Below, piece by piece: positions 7,572 to 15,255 of a stretch of DNA of 20,054 bases. Position 1 is the first letter of the stretch, and each line of letters opens with the position of its first letter. A model generated the notes under the pieces. That model was not told the DNA's origin and searched no databases. It saw nothing but the letters and a program-made list of their open reading frames with translations. This stretch comes from a virus: positions 1 through 20,054 of the IMG/VR virus record IMGVR_UViG_3300046559_000054. One strand, written 5' to 3'. A program made the position numbers and the translations under genes.

Positions 7572-8020
7572 TGAAGAGAATTGTTTGGGATCAGCCGGAG
7601 CGCGTTATGCGCTTCGTAGCGGCGAAGGTTGGCGAGAAGGAATTACTCGGATACAGCGCGATCGGGCTTGAGAGGGACGGCGAGCTAGTTGCCGGCGTGC
7701 TCTACGAGCAGCACAACGGTCCTAACGTGATGATGCACGTCGCATCGGACGGCTCTCGGCATTGGATGACGCCAGCATATATGGCTGCATGCTTTCGCTA
7801 CCCGTTCCTTCAACTCGGAGTAAATCGCGTGAGCGGCCTTGTGCGCGCTGACAACAAAGACGCGCAGCGTTTCGATGAAGCACTTGGATTCAAACCTGAA
7901 GGCGTATTACGGGAAGCCGCAGCAGATGGCACCGATCTGATCCTGTACGGGATGCTTAAACGGGAGTGCAGGTATCTAGATGGGAAATATCATGACGCGC
8001 TGCTCAAGGAAAGAAAATGA
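7571..8020 (+). CDS. GNAT-family acetyltransferase-like protein
   Basis: This 149-residue protein starts at the ATG that overlaps the upstream stop (TAATG at 7569-7573). An in-frame start further upstream at 7526 would overlap the nozzle gene heavily and is rejected. The C-terminal half has the GNAT texture: a helix, PFLQLGVNRVSGLVRADNKDAQ, then the RFDEALGFKPEGVLREAA motif that follows the acetyl-CoA site, then a final strand LILYGMLKREC. The classical Gln/Arg-x-x-Gly-x-Gly/Ala pyrophosphate loop is not obvious, so activity is uncertain. Acetyltransferases in the tail-gene region recur in podoviruses and their substrate is unknown. Its overlaps on both sides indicate co-expression with virion proteins. 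Confidence 0.72.
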   Translation: MKRIVWDQPERVMRFVAAKVGEKELLGYSAIGLERDGELVAGVLYEQHNGPNVMMHVASDGSRHWMTPAYMAACFRYPFLQLGVNRVSGLVRADNKDAQRFDEALGFKPEGVLREAAADGTDLILYGMLKRECRYLDGKYHDALLKERK

Positions 8021-9642
8021 ACGCTTTTAAGCTTCTTAAATATCTGTTTGTTGACGCCTTTACGTTCTATGGCGGAGGTGGAAAGGGCGGTGGCTCCGCT
8101 CCGTCTGCGCCTGACCCGAACGTCGTAGCAGCAGCCACGACTAAGACGAATACGGATACGGCAGCCTTCAATAAGGCGCTTAACCTCAATAACTACTCGA
8201 ATCCGTTCGGGTCGCAGCAGACCACGCAGACCGGTACTGATCCGAATACGGGCGCACCGATCTACAACACGAATGTTTCGGCGAATCCTCAACTTACCGG
8301 AGCATTGAACGGGCTTCTCAGCCAAGCTAGCCAAAGCGGAAATATCAATAGCAATGCACTGAATGGGCTTTATGGCGTCAATAACCTATATGCCGGCTCT
8401 GCGAACAATTTCGGCAATCTCGCGCAATCTCAGTTAGGCCTTAATGGCAGCATAGCGGCCCTTCAACCACAGTATCAGAACATTTCGAACGGCATTGGCG
8501 GTCTGCAAAATCAGTTCGGTGCTGTTAACAACAATTTTGGGAACCTCGCCAATCAATATCAAGGTATCTCGAACAATATCAGCAACAGCGCGGGGTCCTA
8601 TTCCGGACTTAACTCGCAACTTTCCGGTTTGGGCGATCAACTAAGCCAAGGGCAGGCACAGCAAGCAGGACAGCAAGGTCAAAATGCTGCGTATGCAGCG
8701 CAGAAGCAATACCTTGATCCGCAGTTCTCACAGCAAGGCGAATCGCTCAGCGCGCAGCTCGCAAACCAAGGGCTGACGCCGGGTTCGGAGGCATACAACA
8801 ATGCCATGACGAACTTCAATAATCAGAAGCAGCAAGCCTATAGCAATGCGCAGAACCAAGCGATCATGACTGGATCGCAGATCGGCGCTCAGAACCTACA
8901 GAACCAAATTTCCGGCATTAATACGCAGGCAGGTCTGCTCGGGCAGCAAGGCCAAAATATTGGCAATACGATTAATGCCTATGGCGCGCAGGCTGGCGCC
9001 CTCGGCGGAGCTGGTAATGCCTACGGCCAGCAAGGGAACGCGCTGAGCAACCAGGCTGGTTTGTACGGGCAACAGGCCGGTCTCGTCGGCAATCAGGCTG
9101 GCTTGTTCGGTCTGATGGGGAACAATTATCAATCTGCAGGTGGCCTATATGGTCAGCAGGCCGGGACATATGGCAGCCAAGCCGGTCTGTACGGACAAAT
9201 GGCCGGAGTCGGGAATATGCCGTATTCGCAACTCGGCAGCATCGCGAGCATGATCCCTGGCTATTCCGGGACGGGTCAAAGCAGCGCAGCGCCTGCCGAT
9301 ATCGCCGGACTTTATAACAACCAGTATCAATCGCAGCTTGCGAACTATAACGCGCAGCAGCAGAGCGCGAACAATACGCAGAGCGGGATCATGGGCCTTG
9401 GCAGCGCGGCGATTATGGCGTCTATGTTCTCGGATCGTCGCCTCAAGCGTTCGATAAAGCGTGTTGCAACGTGGGCGAACGGACTTGGCGTCTATACCTA
9501 TCGTTACAAGTGGGAAGCGAAGGGCGTCCGACATCTTGGCTTCATGGCCGACGAAGTACGGAAGATCGCGCCATTTGCGGTGCTGCGTGACACGAACGGC
9601 TTTGACCGTGTGAATTATCAACTGGCAGGGAGCGCGCGATGA
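8017..9642 (+). CDS. Gln/Asn/Gly-rich virion protein with S74 intramolecular chaperone end
   Basis: This is a 541-residue protein. Its N-terminus holds a Gly-rich GGGGKGGGSAPSAPDP stretch and NNYSNPFGSQQTTQTGTDP, an opening recurrent in podovirus tail/virion proteins. The middle ~400 residues are extremely rich in Asn, Gln, Gly, Ala and Ser and include clear 7-residue repeats (N/Q-Q-A-G-L-aromatic/V-G, residues 345-365). Residues 471-541 form a Peptidase_S74 domain: SDRRLKRSIKRV, then VYTYRYKW, then HLGFMADEVRKIAP. In this family cleavage occurs before the Ser of SDxRxK, assisted by the Lys, and both residues (Ser472, Lys477) are present. The domain normally trimerises fibres and then leaves. 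Ribosome site AAGGA; the start overlaps the GNAT stop (ATGA). It may be a tail fibre/needle or an internal virion protein. Confidence 0.75.
   Translation: MNAFKLLKYLFVDAFTFYGGGGKGGGSAPSAPDPNVVAAATTKTNTDTAAFNKALNLNNYSNPFGSQQTTQTGTDPNTGAPIYNTNVSANPQLTGALNGLLSQASQSGNINSNALNGLYGVNNLYAGSANNFGNLAQSQLGLNGSIAALQPQYQNISNGIGGLQNQFGAVNNNFGNLANQYQGISNNISNSAGSYSGLNSQLSGLGDQLSQGQAQQAGQQGQNAAYAAQKQYLDPQFSQQGESLSAQLANQGLTPGSEAYNNAMTNFNNQKQQAYSNAQNQAIMTGSQIGAQNLQNQISGINTQAGLLGQQGQNIGNTINAYGAQAGALGGAGNAYGQQGNALSNQAGLYGQQAGLVGNQAGLFGLMGNNYQSAGGLYGQQAGTYGSQAGLYGQMAGVGNMPYSQLGSIASMIPGYSGTGQSSAAPADIAGLYNNQYQSQLANYNAQQQSANNTQSGIMGLGSAAIMASMFSDRRLKRSIKRVATWANGLGVYTYRYKWEAKGVRHLGFMADEVRKIAPFAVLRDTNGFDRVNYQLAGSAR
9049..9111 (+). 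repeat. Heptapeptide-coding 21-bp repeats, three copies
   Basis: Three consecutive diverged 21-base units encode NQAGLYG, QQAGLVG and NQAGLFG. Related units recur downstream (GGLYGQQAG, SQAGLYGQMAG, to about 9212). The DNA has drifted while the peptide pattern is kept, which suggests selection on the protein rather than recent slippage. Confidence 0.8.
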
Positions 9643-9989
9643 ATTGGGGCGGAACGATTCTTGGAAGTTTGGCCGGTGGCTTGGGTGGTGGCCTTCTTGG
9701 TAGCGGTGCTCTCGGTGGTGAGGGCAACACGTCAAAGGCCATCATGGGCGCTCTGGCTGGTGGCGGTTTGGGTGGACTCGCTGGGGCTGGTGGAATGCCG
9801 GCTACTACAAGCGGCGTTGCCGGCATGCTTCCCGCACTGATGATGGGAAAACAGCAGCAACAGCAACCCGCAGCGCAGCCACAAGCGGCCCAATTCGCAA
9901 TGCCGCACATGCCAGGCGTTCAGTATGGTGCTAGCTCGCCGGGTTATCAGAACGCGCTTGCACAAGCGCTCGCTCAATATCAGGGGTAA
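9639..9989 (+). CDS. Glycine-zipper protein
   Basis: This 116-residue protein starts at an ATG overlapping the upstream stop (ATGA). Residues 4-52 are a dense run of Gly with Leu, Ala and Ile in GxxxG spacing (TILGSLAGGLGGGLLGSG, IMGALAGGGLGGLAGAGG), which is a glycine-zipper pattern able to pack in or across membranes. A run of five Gln (residues 72-76) and a Pro/Gln/Ala-rich tail follow. Its position between the repeat protein and the large ejection-type proteins suggests a minor virion component that may enter the cell envelope during DNA delivery, but that is inference. I know of no named family for it. Confidence 0.6.
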   Translation: MNWGGTILGSLAGGLGGGLLGSGALGGEGNTSKAIMGALAGGGLGGLAGAGGMPATTSGVAGMLPALMMGKQQQQQPAAQPQAAQFAMPHMPGVQYGASSPGYQNALAQALAQYQG

Positions 9990-9992
9990 AGC

Positions 9993-11852
9993 ATGGCCGG
10001 TGCTACTAGCGGAATGACGATCCTTCCTCAGTTCCAGGGAGACGCGTATTCGCTTCAGAATCAGCAGGCGCTCGCGCAAGCTCTGATGCAGCAGTCGTTC
10101 CAGCCGCAAAACACGCAAGCGGTTGGATCGGGCCAATATACGGTCGTTCCGAAATACAGCGGCCTGGGCGGACTAGCGCAGCTTGGACAAGCGCTGATTG
10201 CGGCGAAGATGCAAAACAACGTGGCGCAGGGGTATGGTCAACTCGGCCAGAACCAATGGGCGGCGCTTACTGGCTCGCCGGCTTCGTCCGGTGTCGGTGG
10301 CTCGGGTAATGGCTCCAGCGCGTCTGGCTCAAGCCCGCAGGCGCTTGCGTCGGCACTTGGTGGCGGTGGCTCGTCTGCTCAGCCTGCTCCGCCACAAGGC
10401 GGATTGCTGTCGCCTGGCGGCCCGCTGAATCCTAACGGCATCCCGACGACGGCCGCGGCGATGATGTATATGTCTCCTGAAGGCCAAAAGGAACTTTTCA
10501 AGTCGACGGCATCGGCATATGCGCCGACTGCGGCGACGATGCAAGCCCGTCAAGGTGGTTTCGACACTGCGCAGGCGAATCAGGCTCAATTCAGAAAAGA
10601 CAGCTATGTTGCGCCGATCACCGGCACTGGCATCATGCGCAACCCGTTCAATCCGTCGCAACCTGTCGCGTTCAATCCTGAAATCCCGGCCGGCGCGCAA
10701 CCGCTGTTCGATGCATCGGGCAACGTCGCCAAGGTGCAGCCGATCCAAGGCGCGCAAGGCGTCATGCAGGGCAACGCCGCGGCGAGCGCAGCCGGTGGCG
10801 CTCAGTTCAAGCCCGTTCAGGTGTACAACCCGCAGACGCAGCAAATGGAATTCTCGAACGAGGCGCAGGTTACGAATCCGACCGCTCCGGCAGGGATTCG
10901 CAACAACAACCCCGGCGCGATGATGCCGGGTGGCAAGCTCGCGCAATATCCGGATATGCAAACGGGGCTTGCAGCGCTGGACGGGAATCTCGCGAGCTAC
11001 GGCAAGCAGGGCGTCAATACCGTTGCCGGCGTGATCTCGAAATGGGCGCCTCCGAACGAGAACGATACGCAGGCATATATCAAGGACGTTTCGCAACGTC
11101 TCGGAATTCCGCCTAATCAGAAAATCGACCTGACAAATCCGCTTCAGCGCCAGGCTCTGTCGACGGCGATCGCGTTGCATGAGAATGGGCCGTCTGGGGT
11201 GTTCGGCGGTGGTGGGGCTGCTCCGTCCGGCCGTGCTGCGGCGAGTGCTCCGATGGGCGCGCAGGCGAATGCGGAAGCGCTGGTGAAAGGTCAAGTCGAC
11301 ACGATGCAGAAGTCGTATCAGAACCTGCAGACGGTTCGCTCTGGTGCGCCGGCTGCACTGCAGGATGTCGACAACATGAAGAAACTGGCACAAGGCGCCT
11401 CCATCGCCACAGTCGGTCCGGCCGGCGCAAAACTGGCTGGGCTTTTCAGCGCAGACGCGGCTGAGTACGAGAAATCGCGCGATAACCTCGTCACTAACTT
11501 GGGCTCGCAGCTCGGCATCAACTCCGACGCTGCGCGCGATCTGGTCTACGGCTCGATCCCTTCGTATGGCGCCCCAAAGACAGCCGTTCAGAATGGACTT
11601 GATACCCTCCGCGGACAGATCCAAACGCGACTCCTGAAATCTGACTATCTCTCCGATGCGTATTCGTCTGGGGACGCCAAGGCATACAACCAGCGCGAGA
11701 ACCAGTTCGACCAGAAGATTACGCCGGCAATCGCGAACGTCGTCTCTATGCCATCCGGACCGGAACGAGCAGCGGCCCTTCAGGCGGTCGCTAAAAACCC
11801 GACTATGCGGGCTCGGCTCGAGTGGGCTGCACAGAACGGGATCCTGAAATGA
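9993..11852 (+). CDS. Ejection-type virion protein with murein hydrolase-like domain
   Basis: This 619-residue protein has low-complexity Gln/Gly/Ser-rich sequence to about residue 140 and a mixed region to ~290. A compact domain at about 300-400 follows: AGIRNNNPGAMMPGG, QTGLAALDGNLASYGKQG, VISKWAPPNENDTQAYIKDV, QALSTAIALHENG. This NNPG...TGL...YG...KWAPPxENDTxxYI pattern is typical of lytic-transglycosylase-like domains annotated as structural protein P5-type in phage virions. It would open the peptidoglycan for DNA entry. The rest (~420-619) is helical. Ribosome site GGGG about 6 bases before the ATG; the stop overlaps the next ATG (ATGA). The hydrolase assignment rests on pattern memory and catalytic residues were not mapped. 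Confidence 0.7.
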   Translation: MAGATSGMTILPQFQGDAYSLQNQQALAQALMQQSFQPQNTQAVGSGQYTVVPKYSGLGGLAQLGQALIAAKMQNNVAQGYGQLGQNQWAALTGSPASSGVGGSGNGSSASGSSPQALASALGGGGSSAQPAPPQGGLLSPGGPLNPNGIPTTAAAMMYMSPEGQKELFKSTASAYAPTAATMQARQGGFDTAQANQAQFRKDSYVAPITGTGIMRNPFNPSQPVAFNPEIPAGAQPLFDASGNVAKVQPIQGAQGVMQGNAAASAAGGAQFKPVQVYNPQTQQMEFSNEAQVTNPTAPAGIRNNNPGAMMPGGKLAQYPDMQTGLAALDGNLASYGKQGVNTVAGVISKWAPPNENDTQAYIKDVSQRLGIPPNQKIDLTNPLQRQALSTAIALHENGPSGVFGGGGAAPSGRAAASAPMGAQANAEALVKGQVDTMQKSYQNLQTVRSGAPAALQDVDNMKKLAQGASIATVGPAGAKLAGLFSADAAEYEKSRDNLVTNLGSQLGINSDAARDLVYGSIPSYGAPKTAVQNGLDTLRGQIQTRLLKSDYLSDAYSSGDAKAYNQRENQFDQKITPAIANVVSMPSGPERAAALQAVAKNPTMRARLEWAAQNGILK

Positions 11853-13552
11853 GTGCACTTGACGACATCATCGCGCGCGACTCAGCGCCGCAGCAAGCGT
11901 CGCCGCTCGATGCAATCATTGCGCGTGACTCTTCCGCACAAGCGCAACCCGCTGCGCCATCAACCCCTGCTGCGCCTCCCCAGCAAGGACAGCAGCCGGG
12001 GATGCTTGCATCGCTCGGCGCTGGCCTTGGTCATGGTTTCGGTAGCACGGTGCTCGGTGCTCAGGAGCTACTAGGCAAGGGGCTCAGCGCGGTCGGATCT
12101 GACCATGTTGGGCCGTGGCTCGTGAACGATGCGCAGCAGGGCGTGAAGAACTTAGCTTCACAGAATCAGCCTTATGCCTCTGCCAACCCGATTACGAACA
12201 CGGTCGGCAATATCGGCGGCAATATTGGCGCTACTGCTCCACTTGCTGCTTTGGCTCCCGCTGCAGCGACGGCTAGCGCGCTTGGCCGCATTGGGACCGG
12301 TGCTGCACTGGGCGCTACCAGTGGTGCGATGGCGCCGTCAGATAGCAGCAATCCGGACTACTGGGGCCAAAAGCTGAATCAAGCCGGTACTGGCGCCGCG
12401 TTCGGTGCAGGTGGATCCGTTCTGGCGAACGCGCTGGGCAAGGTGATTACTGGCGCGACCGGCACGGCTCAGCGGCAACTCGCAGATGCCGGCGTGACGA
12501 TGACGCCCGGTCAAGCGCTTGGCGGCGGATTTGCACGCACTGAGGAAAAGCTGACAAGCGTTCCTATCCTCGGGGACATGATTAAGAATGCGCAGCAGCG
12601 TTCAGTCCAAAGCTTCAATAAGGCAGTCTATAACGACGTGCTTGCGCCGATTGGAAAGACCTATGATGGTCCCGTAGGTCAAGATGCCGTCCAAGCCGTC
12701 AAGTCGCAGATCAGCAACGCATATGATGGCGCGCTTTCGAATATGACGTTCAAGGCGACCGACCCGCTGTTTCAGAAAGACATCTCGAATCTTACCGGCC
12801 TCGCTCAGAATCTCCCTGGCCAGCAACAGCAGACGTTTATGAACGTCCTGAAGACTCAAGTCTTTGGAAAGCTCGGACCGCAGGGAAACATGGACGGCCA
12901 GACGCTTAAGGGCGCGCAGAGCGAGCTTTCACGCATTGCCAGCGGCTATTCTAGCGACGCGTCATTCGATCAGCGCCAGTTGGGCGCGGCGATCGGTGAA
13001 GTCAAAAACGCGATCGATAGCTCGCTGACGCGATATAACGCACCAACGGACGTGCAGGCTCTTTCTGCTGCCAACGCGGCATATGCGAAGTTTGTCCGAT
13101 TGCGAGCTGCAGCCGGCTCGCAAGGTGCGATGAATAACGATGGCATCTTCACTGCAGGTCAATTGCAGAACGCCGTCCGAAGCGCAGACAAGTCGGTAGG
13201 GAAAGGAAACGTCGCGACCGGTAACGCTCTTATGCAGGATCTGTCGAGCGCCGGCCAACACGTGTTGGGGTCTAAATATCCTGACAGCGGAACGCCGGGG
13301 CGCGCGGCTTTGATGGGTCTGCTCGGCGCGCTAGGTGGCGGCGGTGCGGCTGCGGCTGGTTTCGGTGCTCCGACGTTGGCCGCTGGCACTGCTGCGACAC
13401 TCGCTGCTCTACCTTATACCGGACTAGGCCAAAAGGCGGCGCAAGCGGCTCTTATGGCTCGCCCAGCGTTTGCCCAACCGGTAGGCCAGTTCGTTCAGAA
13501 AGGTGCGTCTCCCTTCGCGGCTGCGCTTGGCGCGGCTCTCGTTAATCACTGA
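11849..13552 (+). CDS. Large ejection-type virion protein with duplicated N-terminal motif
   Basis: The ATG at 11849 overlaps the upstream stop (ATGA), giving 567 residues. The in-frame ATG at 11822 lies inside the upstream gene and is less likely. Residues 4-12 and 20-28 are near-identical (LDDIIARDS, LDAIIARDS). Pro/Gln-rich linker follows, then Gly/Ala-rich segments that could insert in membranes (about 52-71, 120-158 and 484-527). The middle (~220-460) is charged and helical, with QQRSVQSFNKAVYNDVLAPIG and QTLKGAQSELSRIASGYS. Podovirus ejection proteins are large, helical, envelope-crossing proteins placed late in the tail cluster, so that role is inferred. No enzyme motif is seen. A terminator follows about 85 bases downstream. 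Confidence 0.62.
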   Translation: MSALDDIIARDSAPQQASPLDAIIARDSSAQAQPAAPSTPAAPPQQGQQPGMLASLGAGLGHGFGSTVLGAQELLGKGLSAVGSDHVGPWLVNDAQQGVKNLASQNQPYASANPITNTVGNIGGNIGATAPLAALAPAAATASALGRIGTGAALGATSGAMAPSDSSNPDYWGQKLNQAGTGAAFGAGGSVLANALGKVITGATGTAQRQLADAGVTMTPGQALGGGFARTEEKLTSVPILGDMIKNAQQRSVQSFNKAVYNDVLAPIGKTYDGPVGQDAVQAVKSQISNAYDGALSNMTFKATDPLFQKDISNLTGLAQNLPGQQQQTFMNVLKTQVFGKLGPQGNMDGQTLKGAQSELSRIASGYSSDASFDQRQLGAAIGEVKNAIDSSLTRYNAPTDVQALSAANAAYAKFVRLRAAAGSQGAMNNDGIFTAGQLQNAVRSADKSVGKGNVATGNALMQDLSSAGQHVLGSKYPDSGTPGRAALMGLLGALGGGGAAAAGFGAPTLAAGTAATLAALPYTGLGQKAAQAALMARPAFAQPVGQFVQKGASPFAAALGAALVNH

Positions 13553-13621
13553 CTTTATCGCGGGGATTGCCCCGACGACTGCTGATGAAATCGCCAGTTG
13601 CCAAAACTGCGCATTAGTCAT
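13424..13621 (-). CDS. Possible small reverse-strand protein overlapping the ejection gene end
   Basis: The 65-codon reverse-strand frame starts at an ATG preceded by GAGGGAG with a 5-base spacer, a very good ribosome site. The N-terminus, MTNAQFWQLAISSAVVGAIP, looks like a natural small membrane or amphipathic protein, and its first ~23 codons lie in the otherwise non-coding gap 13553-13621. The rest is basic and antisense to the ejection-protein gene, where a frame could be a by-product of GC-rich coding. No promoter was identified. It may be a real small gene, a remnant of one cut by recombination, or chance. Confidence 0.3.
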   Translation of the reverse strand: MTNAQFWQLAISSAVVGAIPAIKSVINESRAKRSREGRRTFLNELAYRLGKRWASHKSRLRRLLA

Positions 13622-13636
13622 TTCCACTCCCTCAAG

Positions 13637-13658
13637 GGCCGCCCAGTGCGGCCTTTTT
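13637..13658 (+). terminator. Rho-independent terminator before the tail fibre gene
   Basis: GGCCGC (13637-13642) pairs with GCGGCC (13648-13653) around the 5-base loop CCAGT, followed by five T. It lies in the 122-base gap between the ejection and tail fibre genes. Apart from a second small hairpin, CGGGG/CCCCG at 13561-13574, and the reverse-strand frame, nothing else is visible in the gap. Confidence 0.85.
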
Positions 13659-13674
13659 CATTTTAGGTGACGCG

Positions 13675-14844
13675 ATGCCATTTAACGGCGCAGGAACGTT
13701 CACGTTGGTGGCCGGCAATCCGGTCATCACCGGGACGACGATTAGCTCAACCTGGGCGAACAATACGCTTTCCGACATCACTGCGAACGGGCTGACTAAC
13801 TGCCTTACTAAAGACGGCCAGCAAACGCCTACGAATAATATCCCAATGGGCAACTTCCGGATCACCGGATTGGGTGCTGGGACCGCTAGGACCGATGCGG
13901 CCCAAGTTGGGCAGGTTCAAGACGGGGCACTCACCCTGCTTTCGTCCGTATCTGGATCAAACACTATTACAGCAAACACTTCTCCGGTCTTTACTGCCTA
14001 CGCCACCGGACAGGAATTCTCTTTCGTTGCTGCGGCTAATAATACTGGTGCAGTCACTCTGAACATTAATTCTATCGGAGCGAAAGCAATCACGCGAAAC
14101 GGCACCGATCCACTTGCTCAAGGAGACATTTTTTCCGGGGCGATGGTTTCGGTTTTGTTCGATGGGACTCAATTTCAACTTCAGAACACCCCAACGACAG
14201 GGCGATTTTTAGGTGTTCAAGTGTTCCTCGGAAATGCGACGTACACGCCAACATCTGGAATGAAGACCGTTATTTTTGAGGTTCAAGGCGGCGGGGCGTC
14301 AGGTGGAGGAGCAACGCTTCCGAGTAGCGGTAACGTTTCATGTGGAGCGCCAGGAACCTCCGGCGCCTATGCGAAAGGCATTTTCTCATCGGCCTCTGTT
14401 GGAGCGTCTCAAGCAATCACGGTTGGCGCGGGGGCATCCGGCCAGACAGGTGGAGGCGGGCTTGCTGGCGGAACCTCTTCGGTCGGCGCATTGATTTCAG
14501 CAAACGGCGGCGTTGCCGGGTCAATGCTAAATAACGTTGGTGCCGGCGCACTTAATGGGAATGGGAATTTTCAAAATACCGTCAGCGGTGCGAATATTTT
14601 GACTTGTCCGGGCGGCGCCGAAAACGTATCAATTGCCACGACTACAGTATTTGGTTTTGGTGGCTCTGGAGGACGCTCATTGTTTGGAGTAGGAGGGGTT
14701 CCGGTTGCATACAACTCGGTCGGAGGGGCAGGTATTGGTTACGGTTCAGGCGGCAGCGGGGTAGTTGCAAATCAATTCCTTCCTGGAAGCATTGCTGGTG
14801 GTGCTGGCAAGTCAGGAATCGTGCTCGCTTGGGAGTACGCATGA
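13675..14844 (+). CDS. Tail fibre protein with glycine-rich C-terminal domain
   Basis: This 389-residue protein has a beta-rich N-terminal part, including FRITGLGAGTARTDAAQVGQ near 62-81, which is a common fibre motif. A module at about 100-165 (FSFVAAANNTGAVTLNINS, then DIFSGAMVSVLFDG) matches fibre stalk repeats. From about residue 200 on, Gly dominates (FEVQGGGASGGG, GAGASGQTGGGGLAGG), and the protein ends KSGIVLAWEYA, like the glycine-rich receptor-binding domains that end many phage fibres. It therefore probably contacts the host surface. Ribosome site AGGTGA precedes the ATG. No variable-region/template-repeat pair or reverse transcriptase is visible. The gene sits between two terminators and has AT-richer stretches than the ejection genes. 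Confidence 0.78.
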   Translation: MPFNGAGTFTLVAGNPVITGTTISSTWANNTLSDITANGLTNCLTKDGQQTPTNNIPMGNFRITGLGAGTARTDAAQVGQVQDGALTLLSSVSGSNTITANTSPVFTAYATGQEFSFVAAANNTGAVTLNINSIGAKAITRNGTDPLAQGDIFSGAMVSVLFDGTQFQLQNTPTTGRFLGVQVFLGNATYTPTSGMKTVIFEVQGGGASGGGATLPSSGNVSCGAPGTSGAYAKGIFSSASVGASQAITVGAGASGQTGGGGLAGGTSSVGALISANGGVAGSMLNNVGAGALNGNGNFQNTVSGANILTCPGGAENVSIATTTVFGFGGSGGRSLFGVGGVPVAYNSVGGAGIGYGSGGSGVVANQFLPGSIAGGAGKSGIVLAWEYA

Positions 14845-14882
14845 TGGATGCCAATTATGCGGTCGTTGGATCTCTCACTTAG
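14841..14882 (+). other. 13-codon leader-like ORF, possibly a truncated gene start
   Basis: An ATG overlapping the tail fibre stop (ATGATGG) opens a frame of 13 codons, MMDANYAVVGSLT, ended by TAG just before the terminator. The NYAV start recalls small accessory proteins encoded behind tail fibres, so it could be a cut-down remnant. It may equally be chance. Confidence 0.2.
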
Positions 14883-14890
14883 AAAACAAT

Positions 14891-14914
14891 AGCCGCCTAT
14901 AGAGCGGCTTTTTT
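14891..14914 (+). terminator. Rho-independent terminator after the tail fibre gene
   Basis: AGCCGC (14891-14896) pairs with GCGGCT (14904-14909) around a 7-base loop, followed by a run of T to 14914. It separates the tail fibre gene from the lysis cassette and ends only 11 bases before the next ATG, so some read-through or a nearby promoter is needed for the lysis genes. Confidence 0.85.
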
Positions 14915-14925
14915 CGGGGCTTGGA

Positions 14926-15255
14926 ATGCCAATACACGAAGAAATAGCAGCGGCGATTCATGCCCTTTCGATCTCGATGGATCAGAGGCACAGCGAAAAC
15001 ATCACGGCTCAATCTGTAACGGAGCGGAAAGTGGACGAAATCATACGCAGGGTCGACGACCTGCATAAAGCCTTCCCTGGCGGCGATTGGGAAGGGCATC
15101 GACGTTATCACGAAGGCTTGATTCGGAAGATGGAAGCTCGGACCGAGTTCTACGAAGACTTGCGGTCCGAGCTCGCCAAGAAAGGTATCTGGGCCGTTCT
15201 GGTGGTTCTCGGCCTCGCTATGTGGCAATACTTGAAAACCAAGGTGACAACGTGA
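14926..15255 (+). CDS. Lysis-cassette protein with coiled N-terminus and C-terminal membrane segment
   Basis: This 109-residue protein has a soluble, charged N-terminal part (EIAAAIHALSISMDQRHSEN, then ERKVDEIIRRVDDLHKAFP), then GGDWEGHRRYHEGLIRKME, and one hydrophobic segment at about 88-102 (GIWAVLVVLGLAMWQYL) near the end. A single C-terminal membrane anchor next to a holin suggests an antiholin, a second holin or a membrane-linked lysis regulator. Similar GHRRYHE proteins are encoded near phage lysis genes without known function. The stop overlaps the GTG of the next gene (GTGA). The ribosome site is weak (GGGG upstream). Confidence 0.6.
   Translation: MPIHEEIAAAIHALSISMDQRHSENITAQSVTERKVDEIIRRVDDLHKAFPGGDWEGHRRYHEGLIRKMEARTEFYEDLRSELAKKGIWAVLVVLGLAMWQYLKTKVTT

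Noticed and set aside
10329-11858. Long reverse-strand frame of about 509 codons
   Set aside because: It is antisense to the ejection-protein gene, is rich in Arg, His and Leu as expected for mirror frames of GC-rich genes, and has no coherent domain or neighbours on that strand.
13675-14844. Diversity-generating retroelement at the tail fibre
   Set aside because: Some short-tailed phages of related hosts carry one, but no reverse transcriptase frame and no template/variable repeat pair is visible in the window.
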